A stretch of 64,000 bases of DNA from Leisingera sp. M658 (GCF_025144145.1 NZ_CP083546.1:4064001-4128000); one strand, 5' to 3'. Numbered from the stretch's first letter, positions 37,773 to 46,694 are shown. The notes: generated from the sequence alone by a model not told the origin. Program-made: numbers and translations.

Positions 37773-39389
37773 TCAGGCTTCGCCTTCCTCTTCGCCAGTG
37801 TCTTCGTCTTCTGCCGCGTCTTCTTCCAGTTCAGCCGGATCAACCCAGCCCAGCATGATGCGGGCAGTCATCACCATGTCCTGCGCCTGTTCGAGCGTCA
37901 TACCGAAAGGTTCCAGGATACCATCATCCTTGACCCGTTCGCCGCCATCGTTGGTCCAGCCGCCGGCCAGTTCCCAGTCCGCACAAGTGGCGAAATCTTC
38001 CAGCGACTTTACGTCGTCCTTGGCCAGTGCCTCTACCATCTGCGGGGTCAGGCCCTCGAACTGAATCAGGCTGTCTTCGGCGCCCAGTTCGCGAGCCGCA
38101 TCCAAGGCCGCCTTGGCCTTGGCCTCCAGGTAGTCGCGGGCACGGGCCTGCAATTCCCCGGCGGTGCTTTCGTCAACACCGTCGATGACCAGCAGCTCGT
38201 CGAGCTCGACATAGGCGACTTCTTCGAGATTGGTAAAGCCCTCGGAAACCAGCAGCTGGGCAAAGAACTCATCCAGATCCAAGGTTTCCATGAACAGCTT
38301 GGTGCGCGCCTCGAATTCCTTCTGGCGGCGGGCCGATTCTTCTTCCTCGGTCATGATATCGATGTCGAGGTTGGTCAGCTGCGACGCAAGGCGCACGTTC
38401 TGGCCGCGGCGGCCAATGGCCAGGCTCAGCTGTTCTTCAGGCACGACAACTTCGATCTTGCCGGCTTCTTCATCCAGCACAACCTTGGTCACTTCGGCCG
38501 GCTGCAGCGCGTTCACCAGGAAGGTCGGCTGGTCTTCGTTCCACGGGATGATGTCGATTTTCTCGCCCTGCAGCTCGTTCACCACGGCCTGCACGCGGGA
38601 GCCGCGCATACCAACACAGGCACCGACCGGGTCGATCGAATTGTCATAAGAGATAACCGCGATCTTGGCGCGCGAACCGGGATCACGGGCAACCGCCTTG
38701 ATATCGATGATGCCGTCATAGATTTCCGGCACTTCCATCTTGAACAGCTCGGCCATGAATTCCGGCGCGGTGCGTGACAGGAAAATCTGCGGGCCGCGCG
38801 GCTCGCGGCGCACGTCCTTGATGTAGCAGCGCACACGGTCGTTCGGGCGATAGCTTTCGCGGCCGATTTTTTCATTGCGGCGCAGGATTGCTTCGCCAGC
38901 GCCCACATCGACGATGACGTTGCCGTATTCCTCGCGCTTGACCAGACCGTTGATGATGGTGCCGGCGCGGTCTTTGAATTCTTCGAACTGGCGGTCACGC
39001 TCTGCTTCGCGGACCTTCTGCAGAATCACCTGCTTGGCGGACTGGGCGGCGATCCGGCCCATTTCAACCGGCGGCACTTCCTCGACATAGGTCTGGCCCA
39101 CTTCAGGATTCGCCATGTACTGGCGGGCCTGGTCGACGGTCAGCTCAGCCTGATAGTTTTCCAGCTCTTCATCCGCCACGACAGTGCGCACGCGGGTGAA
39201 TTTCGCCCGGCCGGTCTTGCGGTCAATCGATACGCGAATGTCCATTTCGGCGCCGTAGCGGCTTTTGGCCGCACGGGCGAGGCTCTCTTCCATCGCCTCG
39301 ATGACCAGACCGGGGTCGATCATCTTTTCGCGCGCCACGGCCTCGGCGGTTTGCAACAGCTCCAGCTGGTTTGCAGAGGTGATAGCCAT
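37773..39389 (-). CDS. nusA: Transcription termination/antitermination factor NusA
   Basis: 538 residues. N-terminal RNAP-binding domain (1-125), S1 domain (about 130-200), KH1 and KH2 (GACVGMRGSRVQAVVNELQGEKIDI and AIGRRGQNVRLASQLT), then two acidic helix-hairpin C-terminal repeats (about 345-500) and a strongly acidic tail (EEDAAEDEDTGEEEGEA). Overlaps the rimP stop by one base. Controls pausing, termination and antitermination. Confidence 0.98.
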   Translation of the reverse strand: MAITSANQLELLQTAEAVAREKMIDPGLVIEAMEESLARAAKSRYGAEMDIRVSIDRKTGRAKFTRVRTVVADEELENYQAELTVDQARQYMANPEVGQTYVEEVPPVEMGRIAAQSAKQVILQKVREAERDRQFEEFKDRAGTIINGLVKREEYGNVIVDVGAGEAILRRNEKIGRESYRPNDRVRCYIKDVRREPRGPQIFLSRTAPEFMAELFKMEVPEIYDGIIDIKAVARDPGSRAKIAVISYDNSIDPVGACVGMRGSRVQAVVNELQGEKIDIIPWNEDQPTFLVNALQPAEVTKVVLDEEAGKIEVVVPEEQLSLAIGRRGQNVRLASQLTNLDIDIMTEEEESARRQKEFEARTKLFMETLDLDEFFAQLLVSEGFTNLEEVAYVELDELLVIDGVDESTAGELQARARDYLEAKAKAALDAARELGAEDSLIQFEGLTPQMVEALAKDDVKSLEDFATCADWELAGGWTNDGGERVKDDGILEPFGMTLEQAQDMVMTARIMLGWVDPAELEEDAAEDEDTGEEEGEA

Positions 39390-39979
39390 TACTTGTTCTC
39401 CTCTTCGGACTCTTCGGTCTCGATTTCGTCGAATGCGTCTTCGTTGAGCGTGCCGGCCTCTTTGCGCTGGCGCAGCATTTCCTTGATCAGATCATCGGTC
39501 AGAACCAGCTTGGCATCGCTCAGCCAGTCAAATTTCAAACCAATGGTCATGGTTTCGCCCTGATCTTCAATGTTGATCAGGACTTCGTCTTCCTCGGTGC
39601 CCGCCAGCTCGCCCTTAAAGCGGCGGCGGCCGCCGACCAGCTCGTCGGTTTCGAGCTTGGCCTCATAGCCCTCGAACATATCAAAATCTTTCAGCCGGGT
39701 CAGCGGCCGGTCGATGCCGGGGCTCGACACTTCCAGCGCATAGGCGTCGAGGATCGGATCCTCAACGTCCAGTGCCGCGCTGACCGCATTCGAGATCACG
39801 GCGCAATCATCCACCTCGATGCCGCCATCCGGCTTGTCAGCCATGATTTGCAATGTGGTCGCCTTACCAGACATCAGCCGGATCCGCACCAGCTCATAAC
39901 CCAGATCCTCAATCACCGGGATGATGATCTCGGCCAGACGCCGGTCGATGGCAGCTTTGGCAATCAGGTCGTTGGTCAT
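39389..39979 (-). CDS. rimP: Ribosome maturation factor RimP
   Basis: 196 residues from the ATG at 39979, with GGAGG 6 bases upstream; the open frame extends 14 codons further into the leader. N-terminal domain [17 protein letters not shown] and the [20 protein letters not shown] signature, with a C-terminal SH3-like part and an acidic tail. Assists 30S maturation. First gene of the rimP-nusA-ylxR-infB operon, downstream of an attenuator-like leader. Confidence 0.95.
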   Translation of the reverse strand: MTNDLIAKAAIDRRLAEIIIPVIEDLGYELVRIRLMSGKATTLQIMADKPDGGIEVDDCAVISNAVSAALDVEDPILDAYALEVSSPGIDRPLTRLKDFDMFEGYEAKLETDELVGGRRRFKGELAGTEEDEVLINIEDQGETMTIGLKFDWLSDAKLVLTDDLIKEMLRQRKEAGTLNEDAFDEIETEESEEENK

Positions 39980-40021
39980 CAGACCTCCACTTGGGGCTTG
40001 CAGGCGATGGCCTGCGGGCAC

Positions 40022-40044
40022 AAAAAAACGGGCGCGCGGCCCGT
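40022..40044 (-). terminator. Intrinsic terminator inside the rimP leader
   Basis: On the minus strand ACGGGC/GCCCGT with a 5-base loop followed by TTTTTTT, ending about 43 bases before the rimP ATG. It lies downstream of the predicted promoter (40101-40129), so it should attenuate the operon. CGTTGAA at 40042-40048 can pair instead with TTCAACG at 40076-40082, destroying the terminator stem. Confidence 0.75.
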
Positions 40045-40100
40045 TGAAATTCCCGGTGGAGCCTTAAACCAGAGGTTCAACGCGCCGCTGTTGTCAAAGG

Positions 40101-40129
40101 CATATAGGACGGTTCTGGCGAAACTGCAA
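40101..40129 (-). promoter_or_regulatory. Promoter of the rimP-nusA-infB operon
   Basis: On the minus strand TTGCAG (40129-40124), 17-base spacer, TATATG (40106-40101). The same bases read CTTGCAG...CCTATATG, close to the heat-shock pattern seen at dnaK, so it could serve either sigma factor. The leader to the rimP start would be about 115 bases. Confidence 0.65.
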
Positions 40130-40169
40130 GAGGGTCGTGCAGCGCGCAGAGTTTCTGACCGCCGGACCG

Positions 40170-40919
40170 CTACCCCAGCTTGCCTTGAAGATCCGCGGCA
40201 ACCCCATCCACAAAGCTCTGATCCTGACCGCCAATCACCAGATAACCGATGCCATCACTGACCCATGAGGCAGCGGCCATGCCAGCCAAAACCTCGCTTT
40301 GCATCGCCTTATCGGCGCCAGAGGACCGAATGATACAGAAGGCCACCGGCACGCCGTCCGGACCAAGATAAGCCATTTGCAATAGGGGCTTGCCTTTGAA
40401 GCCAAGCAACTGGGCGCGTTTGAATTCCAGCCCTTCGACAGTTTGAGCAGGAGACAAGTCCACGCCCTGGCGGCTGCTGAATCCATCCAGAACTTCGGCT
40501 GTCACTTCGGCCGGCTGACTGCCATTCGCCACTGTGTCGGTGATATAGAGCGACTGATAAGATGCCACGACCGCCTTCCATCCCGGCGCCGTTTGCGGCT
40601 GGGGCCCCGGCTGCAGCATATAGGTGGAAAGAACACCTAGGCCAAAAGCCATCGCCATTCCGGCAACCAGCCGCAGCGGCGCACGGGCGGGGCGGGATGC
40701 GGGAATCAGCCCTTCCGGCATCTGCGGGGCACCCAGCGCCGCGGCAGAAAAGACATCCCGCAACGCAGCCACCGGCAGATCCAACGTCTGCAGACGCTGC
40801 GCCAAAGCCGCATCCGTAGTCAGCACAAGCTCGACCCGGCTGCGCAGTTCCGCGTCTGCCTCGCCATCCAGGTAGGCAGTCAGCTCTTCATCGGTGAATG
40901 CCGCTTGCGCTTCATTCAT
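40170..40919 (-). CDS. Anti-sigma factor, membrane anchored
   Basis: 249 residues. The N-terminal cytoplasmic sigma-binding part begins FTDEELTAYLDGEADAEL, typical of ECF anti-sigma factors, without a zinc HxxxCxxC motif. One membrane span (about 83-101, LRLVAGMAMAFGLGVLSTYML) and a ~145-residue periplasmic domain. The coding region overlaps the ECF sigma gene by 4 bases, so the pair is coupled. The periplasmic part presumably senses an envelope or redox signal; the signal is unknown. Confidence 0.85.
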   Translation of the reverse strand: MNEAQAAFTDEELTAYLDGEADAELRSRVELVLTTDAALAQRLQTLDLPVAALRDVFSAAALGAPQMPEGLIPASRPARAPLRLVAGMAMAFGLGVLSTYMLQPGPQPQTAPGWKAVVASYQSLYITDTVANGSQPAEVTAEVLDGFSSRQGVDLSPAQTVEGLEFKRAQLLGFKGKPLLQMAYLGPDGVPVAFCIIRSSGADKAMQSEVLAGMAAASWVSDGIGYLVIGGQDQSFVDGVAADLQGKLG

Positions 40920-41443
40920 GTTCCCGTCTCCGTTTCCGCCAACTCTCCCGCAATCTTCTTGCGGGCTGCCGCCAGTCTGCTCATCACCGTGCCGATGGGG
41001 ATATTCAGGATTTCCGCTGCCTCCTTGTAGGCAAAGCCTTCGACATAGACGAGCAGAACCGTGACCCTTTGGCTTTCAGGCAGCTCCCCTACCTTTGAAA
41101 ACACCTGACGGGCAAAAATATTCGTTTCCGTGTTTACCCGCTGATCCGGAATCTCGGTTTCTTCCAGCGCCACCAGCCCGCCGCCTGTGCGCACGGCCGT
41201 TGCCCGCAACTCATTCAGCCACAGCCGGTGCGCGATCCGGAACAGCCAACGGTCCAGATGCGTGCCGGGCTGATACCCTGCGTGTTTTTCCAACGCCCGC
41301 AGGCAAGTCATTTGCGCCAGATCGTCCGCCCGGTCACGCCGCCCGGTCTGCATCAAGCAAAAGCGCCACAACCGGGGGTAGAGGGGACTTATCCCCTCCC
41401 TGACCTCTTCCTCAGCCGCCTTTTTGCCAAACCAGCGAATAAT
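40916..41443 (-). CDS. ECF RNA polymerase sigma factor, apparent AUU start
   Basis: 175 residues if translation starts at ATT (41443-41441). Region 2 runs from ISPLYPRLWRFCLMQTGRRDRADDLAQMTCLRAL, with the -10-recognition part at LDRWLFRIAHRLWLNELR; region 4 has LPESQRVTVLLVYVEGFAYKEAAEIL and IPIGTVMSRLAAARKKI. The upstream frame is open to a TAA at 41464-41462 but contains no ATG, GTG or TTG. The first standard start (TTG, 41371) would cut off the start of region 2.1. AGGAG lies 5 bases before the first ATT. The start is therefore probably non-standard, or a base has changed. Coupled to the anti-sigma gene downstream. Confidence 0.85.
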   Translation of the reverse strand: MIRWFGKKAAEEEVREGISPLYPRLWRFCLMQTGRRDRADDLAQMTCLRALEKHAGYQPGTHLDRWLFRIAHRLWLNELRATAVRTGGGLVALEETEIPDQRVNTETNIFARQVFSKVGELPESQRVTVLLVYVEGFAYKEAAEILNIPIGTVMSRLAAARKKIAGELAETETGT

Positions 41444-41448
41444 CCGCG

Positions 41449-41453
41449 CTCCT
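41449..41453 (-). promoter_or_regulatory. Shine-Dalgarno site that sets the ECF sigma start
   Basis: On the minus strand AGGAG, with 5 bases to the first ATT and 8 to the second. It is the only good ribosome site in the region upstream of the sigma gene and supports initiation at one of these codons rather than at the internal TTG 78 bases away. Confidence 0.6.
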
Positions 41454-41523
41454 GCCGTGTTTTAATCTCAAGGCCGGTCAAGACGCCGTGCCGCAAGAAC
41501 ATTGATAATAGGAAGGACATAGG

Positions 41524-42462
41524 ATGCTCAACTCACTGTTTCGTGGCGTTTCTGTTGCAGCGCTGATTTTTGCGGGTCAAGCCGCGCTGTCGGCAGACTG
41601 GGTGCTGGACGGCGCAAGCTCCAAGCTCGCCTTTGGCTCAGTTAAAAAAGACACGGTGGGCGAGGTGCACAGCTTTGAAGAGCTGACCGGCAGCGTAAGC
41701 AAGGACGGCACTGTCACTGTGGCAATTTCGCTGCCATCGGTGGAGACCTTCATTGATATCCGCAATGAACGGATGATTGATCTTGTGTTCAATGGCGAGG
41801 CTCAGGCAACGCTAACGGCCAAGGTCGACATCGCTGCGCTGGAGGCGCTGCCAGCGGGTGGTACAATGGTTTCGGATGTGGAAGGCAAGCTGAGCCTGCT
41901 GGGGCGCGATATTCCTGTGGAAACGGAAATGTTTGTGGCCCGCCTGTCTGACCGGAAGGTCATGGTCACCACCAATGATCTGCTGTTTCTGGGTGTCGAG
42001 GACGCGGGCCTGACCAAAGGCGTTGATATCCTGCAAGAGCTTGCGAAACTCTCCGGCATTACCCGCACCGTCCCGGTTACCGCCCGGTTTGTGTTTGAAG
42101 CTGGTAGCGACACCGCCCAGGCGTCCCCTGCAGCACAGGAGACAGAGGTGGCGCTGTCAGGCGATCCGGCCAAAGGCAAGAAAGTCTTCCGCAAGTGCCA
42201 GGCCTGCCACAGCTTTGAAGAAGGTAAAAACGGCACCGGCCCCAGCCTGCACGGTATCATCGGTGCTGGTTCCGCCGCGGCCGATGGCTTTAAATACTCA
42301 GGCGCCTTTCAGGACGCCAACCTGACCTGGAGCGAAGACCAGCTCGCGGCTTTTCTTTCAGATCCCAAGAGTGTGGTGCCCGGCAACCGCATGGGGTTCA
42401 AAGGTTTGAAGAAAGATGACGATGTCCAGAACGTTATAGCCTACATCCGTCAGGAAAGCTGA
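41524..42462 (+). CDS. YceI-cytochrome c fusion protein, periplasmic
   Basis: 312 residues. Signal peptide about 1-23 (SVAALIFAGQAALSAD). A YceI-like lipocalin domain (about 24-195), with SFEELTGSVSKDGTV and SKLAFGSVKKDTVGEVHSF, is followed by an Ala-rich linker and a c-type cytochrome (about 212-312). Heme site CQACH, CXXCH type, and a probable Met ligand in NRMGFKG. YceI proteins bind isoprenoid lipids such as ubiquinone analogues, so quinol-to-heme electron transfer is plausible. Divergent from the ECF sigma gene, suggesting it may be part of that regulon. Confidence 0.88.
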   Translation: MLNSLFRGVSVAALIFAGQAALSADWVLDGASSKLAFGSVKKDTVGEVHSFEELTGSVSKDGTVTVAISLPSVETFIDIRNERMIDLVFNGEAQATLTAKVDIAALEALPAGGTMVSDVEGKLSLLGRDIPVETEMFVARLSDRKVMVTTNDLLFLGVEDAGLTKGVDILQELAKLSGITRTVPVTARFVFEAGSDTAQASPAAQETEVALSGDPAKGKKVFRKCQACHSFEEGKNGTGPSLHGIIGAGSAAADGFKYSGAFQDANLTWSEDQLAAFLSDPKSVVPGNRMGFKGLKKDDDVQNVIAYIRQES

Positions 42463-42486
42463 AGCGTCAAAACCGGGGATGGCCGC

Positions 42487-43332
42487 TCAGGCCATCCACC
42501 AGCGCTCGGCGATGCGGCCATCGTCAAGCGGTGAGCGCTGACCCACTTTCCGCGGAATGCCGACATTGTGGCGGGCGGCCAAAGCCATATTGCTGGAAGA
42601 CGGATGATACAGGAATTCCCCGCGCTTCAGCAGGCCGCGCGGTTCCGGCAATGCCGCGACATCAACGTACCCGTCCCGCAAAGCTTCGGCACGGACTGCG
42701 GCGTCAGGGATCACAATAATCTCTACTGTCTCAGCCCAGCCCGCGATGCCGGATTTGTAATGTTTTGAAACTCGGGACGCGCGGAAATGGCGGCCTTCCC
42801 GGGCTCGTTCCACCTTGTAGCACCCCGTGCCAATCGCAGCCGACAGCGGTGCTGGCAGTTCACCAGCGGGTGCAATCATCAGATCGGCACCAGCCAAAAG
42901 GTAGGGCAAATGCGGATTGGGCTGCGCCAATTCCACCAGCAATTGCAGGTTGCCCAGCGCAGTGACCGCGCGTACTTCAGCCCCGGTAATGCCCTGCGCC
43001 GAAAGCGACGCGGCTGCATCCTCTGCTGTCAGCAGTGAGCCGTCATGAAAATCCACGCCTGCACGCAAATCAAAGGTCCAGGTTTTGGCGTCCGGCGTCG
43101 AATGCCAGCCTGTAGCCAATTCTCCGCGCAGCAAACCCTCAGGCGCAATTTCTGTCAGCGTGTCATAGACCGCGTAACGTGCGGCCTGTTCCAAAAGCCC
43201 GCCGTCGCGGGGAACCGCAAGACGCAGCGCGCCACCGGCCTTGGGCGATGCATTTACGGCTCCGCCAGCCGCCGCCAGCAGGGCTGCAGCAGCACCCGAG
43301 GTGAACAGCGCGCGGCGGTCAATGCGCGTCAT
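42487..43332 (-). CDS. Short peptide/nickel-type ABC solute-binding protein
   Basis: 281 residues from the ATG at 43332, overlapping the pip stop by 4 bases. Tat-like signal [23 protein letters not shown]. The solute-binding family 5 pattern is present (GLLRGELATGWHSTPDAKTW and FDLRAGVDFHDGSLLTAEDA), but the family is normally ~500 residues and the last C-lobe part is missing. It ends SPLDDGRIAERWWMA. There is no permease or ATPase gene nearby. Either a stand-alone short form or a decayed gene; since the start and stop are intact and it is coupled to pip, I favour a functional short form. Confidence 0.78.
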   Translation of the reverse strand: MTRIDRRALFTSGAAAALLAAAGGAVNASPKAGGALRLAVPRDGGLLEQAARYAVYDTLTEIAPEGLLRGELATGWHSTPDAKTWTFDLRAGVDFHDGSLLTAEDAAASLSAQGITGAEVRAVTALGNLQLLVELAQPNPHLPYLLAGADLMIAPAGELPAPLSAAIGTGCYKVERAREGRHFRASRVSKHYKSGIAGWAETVEIIVIPDAAVRAEALRDGYVDVAALPEPRGLLKRGEFLYHPSSSNMALAARHNVGIPRKVGQRSPLDDGRIAERWWMA

Positions 43333-44309
43333 GGCACAAGCTCTCCTGCAATCCGGTCCATCGCCCGCACCAGCTCTGCGCTGATTCCCGGCTCCGACAA
43401 AGCATGGCCGGCATTGCGCACCATCTTCAACTCCGCATTTGGCCACAGCTCATTCAAGCGCCAAGCCGAAGACGGCGGGCAAATCATATCGTAACGCCCC
43501 TGCACAATAACGCCGGGGATATGAGAGATCCGGTCCATATTGGCGAGGATCTGGCCGTCGTAATCGAGGAAACCGCTATTGATGAAATAGTGGTTCTCCA
43601 ACCGGGCAAAGGCACGTGCATAATCGCCCGGGCTTTCGCCGCTCTGGCCGTTGGAATGCACCGACGCCAGCGCATTTTCCCAGGCGGACCAGGCCCGGCC
43701 ATAGCGTACTTCTTCATCCAGATCGCCGGAAAACAGCCGCTTGTGATAGGCGGCGATCATGTCGCTGCGCTCCGCATCGGGGATCAGCGAGACAAATTTG
43801 ACCCAGGTTTCGGGCCAGAACTTGCCGGCACCGCCGCCATAGAACCAATCCAGCTCAGCCTTGGTCATCAGGAACACGCCGCGCAGGATAATCTGCTGGA
43901 CCCGGCTGGGGTGGGTCTGGGCGTAAATCAACGCCAGTGTCGCTCCCCAGCTGCCGCCGAACAGAATCCAGGACTCGATGCCCAGCTGGCGACGAATCAG
44001 TTCCATATCGGCAACCAGATGCCAGGTGGTGTTGTCCTCGCAGGACGCATAGGGGCGCGAGCGGCCGCAGCCGCGCTGATCGAACAGGATGATTCGATAC
44101 ACATGCGGATCGAAATACCGCCGCATCGCCGGACTGCTGCCGCCGCCGGGGCCGCCATGGCACACAATCACGGGAATGCCATTGGGATTGCCGCTTTGTT
44201 CAGCATATATATTGTGGCCCTGGCCTGCGTCGATCATGCGCTGGTCAAAAGGCTCGACCGGCGGATAAAGATAATGCACAGCGCGCTTTTGGTCCGGGTA
44301 TCTATCCAT
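43329..44309 (-). CDS. pip: Proline iminopeptidase
   Basis: 326 residues, alpha/beta hydrolase of the S33 family removing N-terminal proline from peptides. Nucleophile in [28 protein letters not shown] oxyanion region, DQRGCGRS; His of the triad in [10 protein letters not shown]. Head-to-head with ubiG; coupled to the short solute-binding protein. Confidence 0.95.
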   Translation of the reverse strand: MDRYPDQKRAVHYLYPPVEPFDQRMIDAGQGHNIYAEQSGNPNGIPVIVCHGGPGGGSSPAMRRYFDPHVYRIILFDQRGCGRSRPYASCEDNTTWHLVADMELIRRQLGIESWILFGGSWGATLALIYAQTHPSRVQQIILRGVFLMTKAELDWFYGGGAGKFWPETWVKFVSLIPDAERSDMIAAYHKRLFSGDLDEEVRYGRAWSAWENALASVHSNGQSGESPGDYARAFARLENHYFINSGFLDYDGQILANMDRISHIPGVIVQGRYDMICPPSSAWRLNELWPNAELKMVRNAGHALSEPGISAELVRAMDRIAGELVP

Positions 44310-44359
44310 TACTGACCTTAGTGAAACGTCAGACTACAAAAGAGCACACGGAGACAGGA

Positions 44360-45106
44360 ATGCAAGCGCCTCAATCCACGGTCGACCCTGCGGAAATTGC
44401 CAAATTCGAAGCAATGGCGGCGGAGTGGTGGGATCCGAACGGCAAGTTCAAGCCTTTACACATGCTGAACCCGTGCCGGCTGGACTATATTACCCGTCAG
44501 ATCGCCGGGGAATTTGGCCGCGACCTGACGTCACAGTACCCTTTCAAAGGGCTGCGGCTGCTGGATATCGGCTGCGGCGGCGGACTGCTGAGCGAGCCGA
44601 TGGCGCGGTTGGGTGCAACAGTTGTGGGCGCCGATGCGGCAGAAGGCAACCTGCCGGTTGCCCGCATTCATGCCGAACAATCGGGCTTGGAAATCGACTA
44701 CCGCCACACCACCGCCGAGGCACTGGCTGCTGCCGGTGAACAATTCGACGTTGTGCTGAACATGGAAGTGGTCGAGCATGTGGCCGATCCGCAAAGCTAC
44801 CTCACCGCTACCCGTACACTGCTGAAGCCCGGCGGGCTGGAAATATGCTCCACCATCAACCGCAACCCAAAAAGCTTTGCAATGGCGATTGTCGGAGCCG
44901 AGGTGATCATGCGCTGGCTGCCGCGCGGCACTCATGAGTGGTCCAAGTTCATAACCCCGGATGAACTCTACGAACTGCTGCGTAATGCCGGTCTGAAGCC
45001 TGTTGACCGTAAGGGGTTCGTATTCAATCCGATCACCTGGAACTGGTCCGTATCCGAACGGGATCTGTCGGTAAACTATGTGACCGCCAGCATAAAACCT
45101 GGCTAA
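44360..45106 (+). CDS. ubiG: Ubiquinone biosynthesis O-methyltransferase UbiG
   Basis: 248 residues from the ATG at 44360 (GGAG 6 bases upstream); the open frame begins at 44321. SAM-binding [20 protein letters not shown], with the UbiG start [27 protein letters not shown] and [19 protein letters not shown]. Methylates ring hydroxyls in ubiquinone synthesis. Confidence 0.96.
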   Translation: MQAPQSTVDPAEIAKFEAMAAEWWDPNGKFKPLHMLNPCRLDYITRQIAGEFGRDLTSQYPFKGLRLLDIGCGGGLLSEPMARLGATVVGADAAEGNLPVARIHAEQSGLEIDYRHTTAEALAAAGEQFDVVLNMEVVEHVADPQSYLTATRTLLKPGGLEICSTINRNPKSFAMAIVGAEVIMRWLPRGTHEWSKFITPDELYELLRNAGLKPVDRKGFVFNPITWNWSVSERDLSVNYVTASIKPG

Positions 45107-45408
45107 GAGTGCCTCGCCGGCCAGTTTTTTCTGCCGCCTATCCTAAAGGATAGGTAGTAATCCTTATGCACTCTTTGGCCACCGCGTCCCGCTTGCTATC
45201 TTTAACAAGCGGGGTTGGAGTATTTTTTCAAGCCGCGATTGGGCGCAAGCTAAGTACCAAGTAACTGCTTGCCATTGTGACTGGGGGGTCTGCCCAATGG
45301 TTAAACGATCGCCGTTCACGGCATGATGGGGACTGATGGGGAAGAGGGGCGCCTGCTTGCAGGCGTCCCTTTATTAACCCGAGCAGATGACTGTTTGAGT
45401 CCAGCCGC
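45107..45408. other. Structured gap between convergent ubiG and marR
   Basis: 302 bases with several strong stems: CCTATCCT/AGGATAGG (45137-45154), CCCGCTTG/CAAGCGGG (45188-45213) followed nearby by TTTTTT, CCATTG/CAATGG (in 45270-45300), and a terminator (45346-45369 with TTTATT). No protein gene is supported. This amount of structure is unusual for a plain convergent gap; a small RNA is possible. Confidence 0.5.
45345..45375 (+). terminator. Terminator in the ubiG-marR gap
   Basis: GGGGCGCCTGC/GCAGGCGTCCC with a 2-base loop (one G-T pair), followed by TTTATT. It is 239 bases after ubiG, long for a simple operon end, so it may serve a transcript starting inside the gap. Confidence 0.75.
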
Positions 45409-45849
45409 TCAGCCGCTCTCTTCCAGTTTACCGCGCAGCTCGCGCAGAATAGGCAAGGTCGCCCGGACCCGATCGCTGCCCAATTCACCCACAACCTCTG
45501 AAATCACCGGAATGATTCCGGCCAGTGCCGCATCCCGGGCCTGTTTGCCGGCCGGGCTGATCGCCACCATCTTGCGCCGCGCATCGTCCCAATCCGGGCG
45601 GACATGGATGTATCCGGCAACTTCCAGCTTGCCCAGGGTGTTGGTCATAGCCCCGCGGGTTACGTGAAACGCCTTGGCCAGCTGCGCGGGCGAGCGTTCC
45701 AGCCCGGCTCGGGCCAGGTGGTTCAGCACCGAGAAATGCGACAGCTCCATCCCTTTGGGCAGCACTTTGCTGAGACGTGACCGGGCCAGCTGGTCAGCCA
45801 TCAGAATCTCGCTGAACAGCGATACCGCCAGGGAATGTGTCTCATCCAT
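45409..45849 (-). CDS. MarR-family transcriptional regulator
   Basis: 146 residues, winged helix. ELSHFSVLNHLARAG, QLAKAFHVTRGAMTNTLGKLEVAGYIHVRPDWDDARRKMVAISPAG are the MarR DNA-binding core and wing. Starts where the upstream nitrilase gene ends (shared base at 45849). The target operon is unknown; self-regulation is common in the family. Confidence 0.9.
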   Translation of the reverse strand: MDETHSLAVSLFSEILMADQLARSRLSKVLPKGMELSHFSVLNHLARAGLERSPAQLAKAFHVTRGAMTNTLGKLEVAGYIHVRPDWDDARRKMVAISPAGKQARDAALAGIIPVISEVVGELGSDRVRATLPILRELRGKLEESG

Positions 45850-46679
45850 CAGGGTCCGTCAAACTCCCGGTCGTGGGTCAGGGAAGGCACGCGTTTGCGC
45901 GCTTCTGCCACTGTTTCGAGGTCGAGATCAACGTAAGTCACGCCTGGTTCCTGACCGGCATCGGCCAGCACCTCGCCCCAGGGGGCTACGGCCAGAGAAT
46001 GGCCAAAGGTTTTGCGGCTGGGCCCGCGGGAGGCCGGGTGTTTGCCAGTCTGCGCAGGCGCCAGCACAAAGCAGCCGGTTTCAATTGCACGGGCGCGCAG
46101 CAGCGAATGCCAATGTGCGGCGCCGGTGACATAAGAAAACGCCGCCGGCGCAGTGATGATCTGCGCCCCGCCTTTGGCCAGTGCCCGGTGCAAATGCGGA
46201 AAACGCACATCATAACAGATGGTCATGCCGATACTGGCAAAAGGCGTCTCTGCCACAACCGCCTGGGTGCCCGGGCGGTAGCCATCGGACTCGCGGTAGG
46301 TTTCCTCGGGTGTGACCTCGACATCGAACATGTGGATCTTGTCGTAGCGCGCCTTGATTTCACCCTGCGGGCTGATCAGGAACTGCCGGTTGGCAAAGCG
46401 CCCGTCACCGTCGTGGGTCTTGATGCCCAGCGACCCCAGCAGCACCCAAATGCCGTGTTTTGCCGCCTCGTCACGCAGGGCGGCCAGCGTCGGGTCATCC
46501 TCTTCGTGACACAAGACACCGTTCTGATGGGTCCGGCTGCCGGAGAGGCAATTGGTAACTTCGGGCGTCAGCACAAAGCCCGCCCCGCCGCGCACAGCCT
46601 CCGCCATCATCGCCTTCACGGTCTCCAGGTTTTCAGCCGGGATGTCGGTGGATGTCATCTGAAGCAGAGCTGTGCGCAT
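45849..46679 (-). CDS. Carbon-nitrogen hydrolase (nitrilase superfamily)
   Basis: 276 residues. The Glu-Lys-Cys catalytic triad is visible: LTPEVTNCL (Glu), RYDKIHMFDVE (Lys) and GMTICYDVRFPHLHRAL (Cys). Closest to the Nit1/NIT2-like amidases that repair deaminated glutathione; the grxC neighbour supports that, but substrate is inference. 15 bases downstream of grxC, coupled to marR. Confidence 0.88.
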   Translation of the reverse strand: MRTALLQMTSTDIPAENLETVKAMMAEAVRGGAGFVLTPEVTNCLSGSRTHQNGVLCHEEDDPTLAALRDEAAKHGIWVLLGSLGIKTHDGDGRFANRQFLISPQGEIKARYDKIHMFDVEVTPEETYRESDGYRPGTQAVVAETPFASIGMTICYDVRFPHLHRALAKGGAQIITAPAAFSYVTGAAHWHSLLRARAIETGCFVLAPAQTGKHPASRGPSRKTFGHSLAVAPWGEVLADAGQEPGVTYVDLDLETVAEARKRVPSLTHDREFDGP

Positions 46680-46694
46680 TTTATCTCTCCGGAT

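Noticed and set aside
41369-41371. TTG start for the ECF sigma factor
   Set aside because: Would remove the beginning of region 2.1 and has no ribosome site; the AGGAG/ATT option fits better, though not proven.
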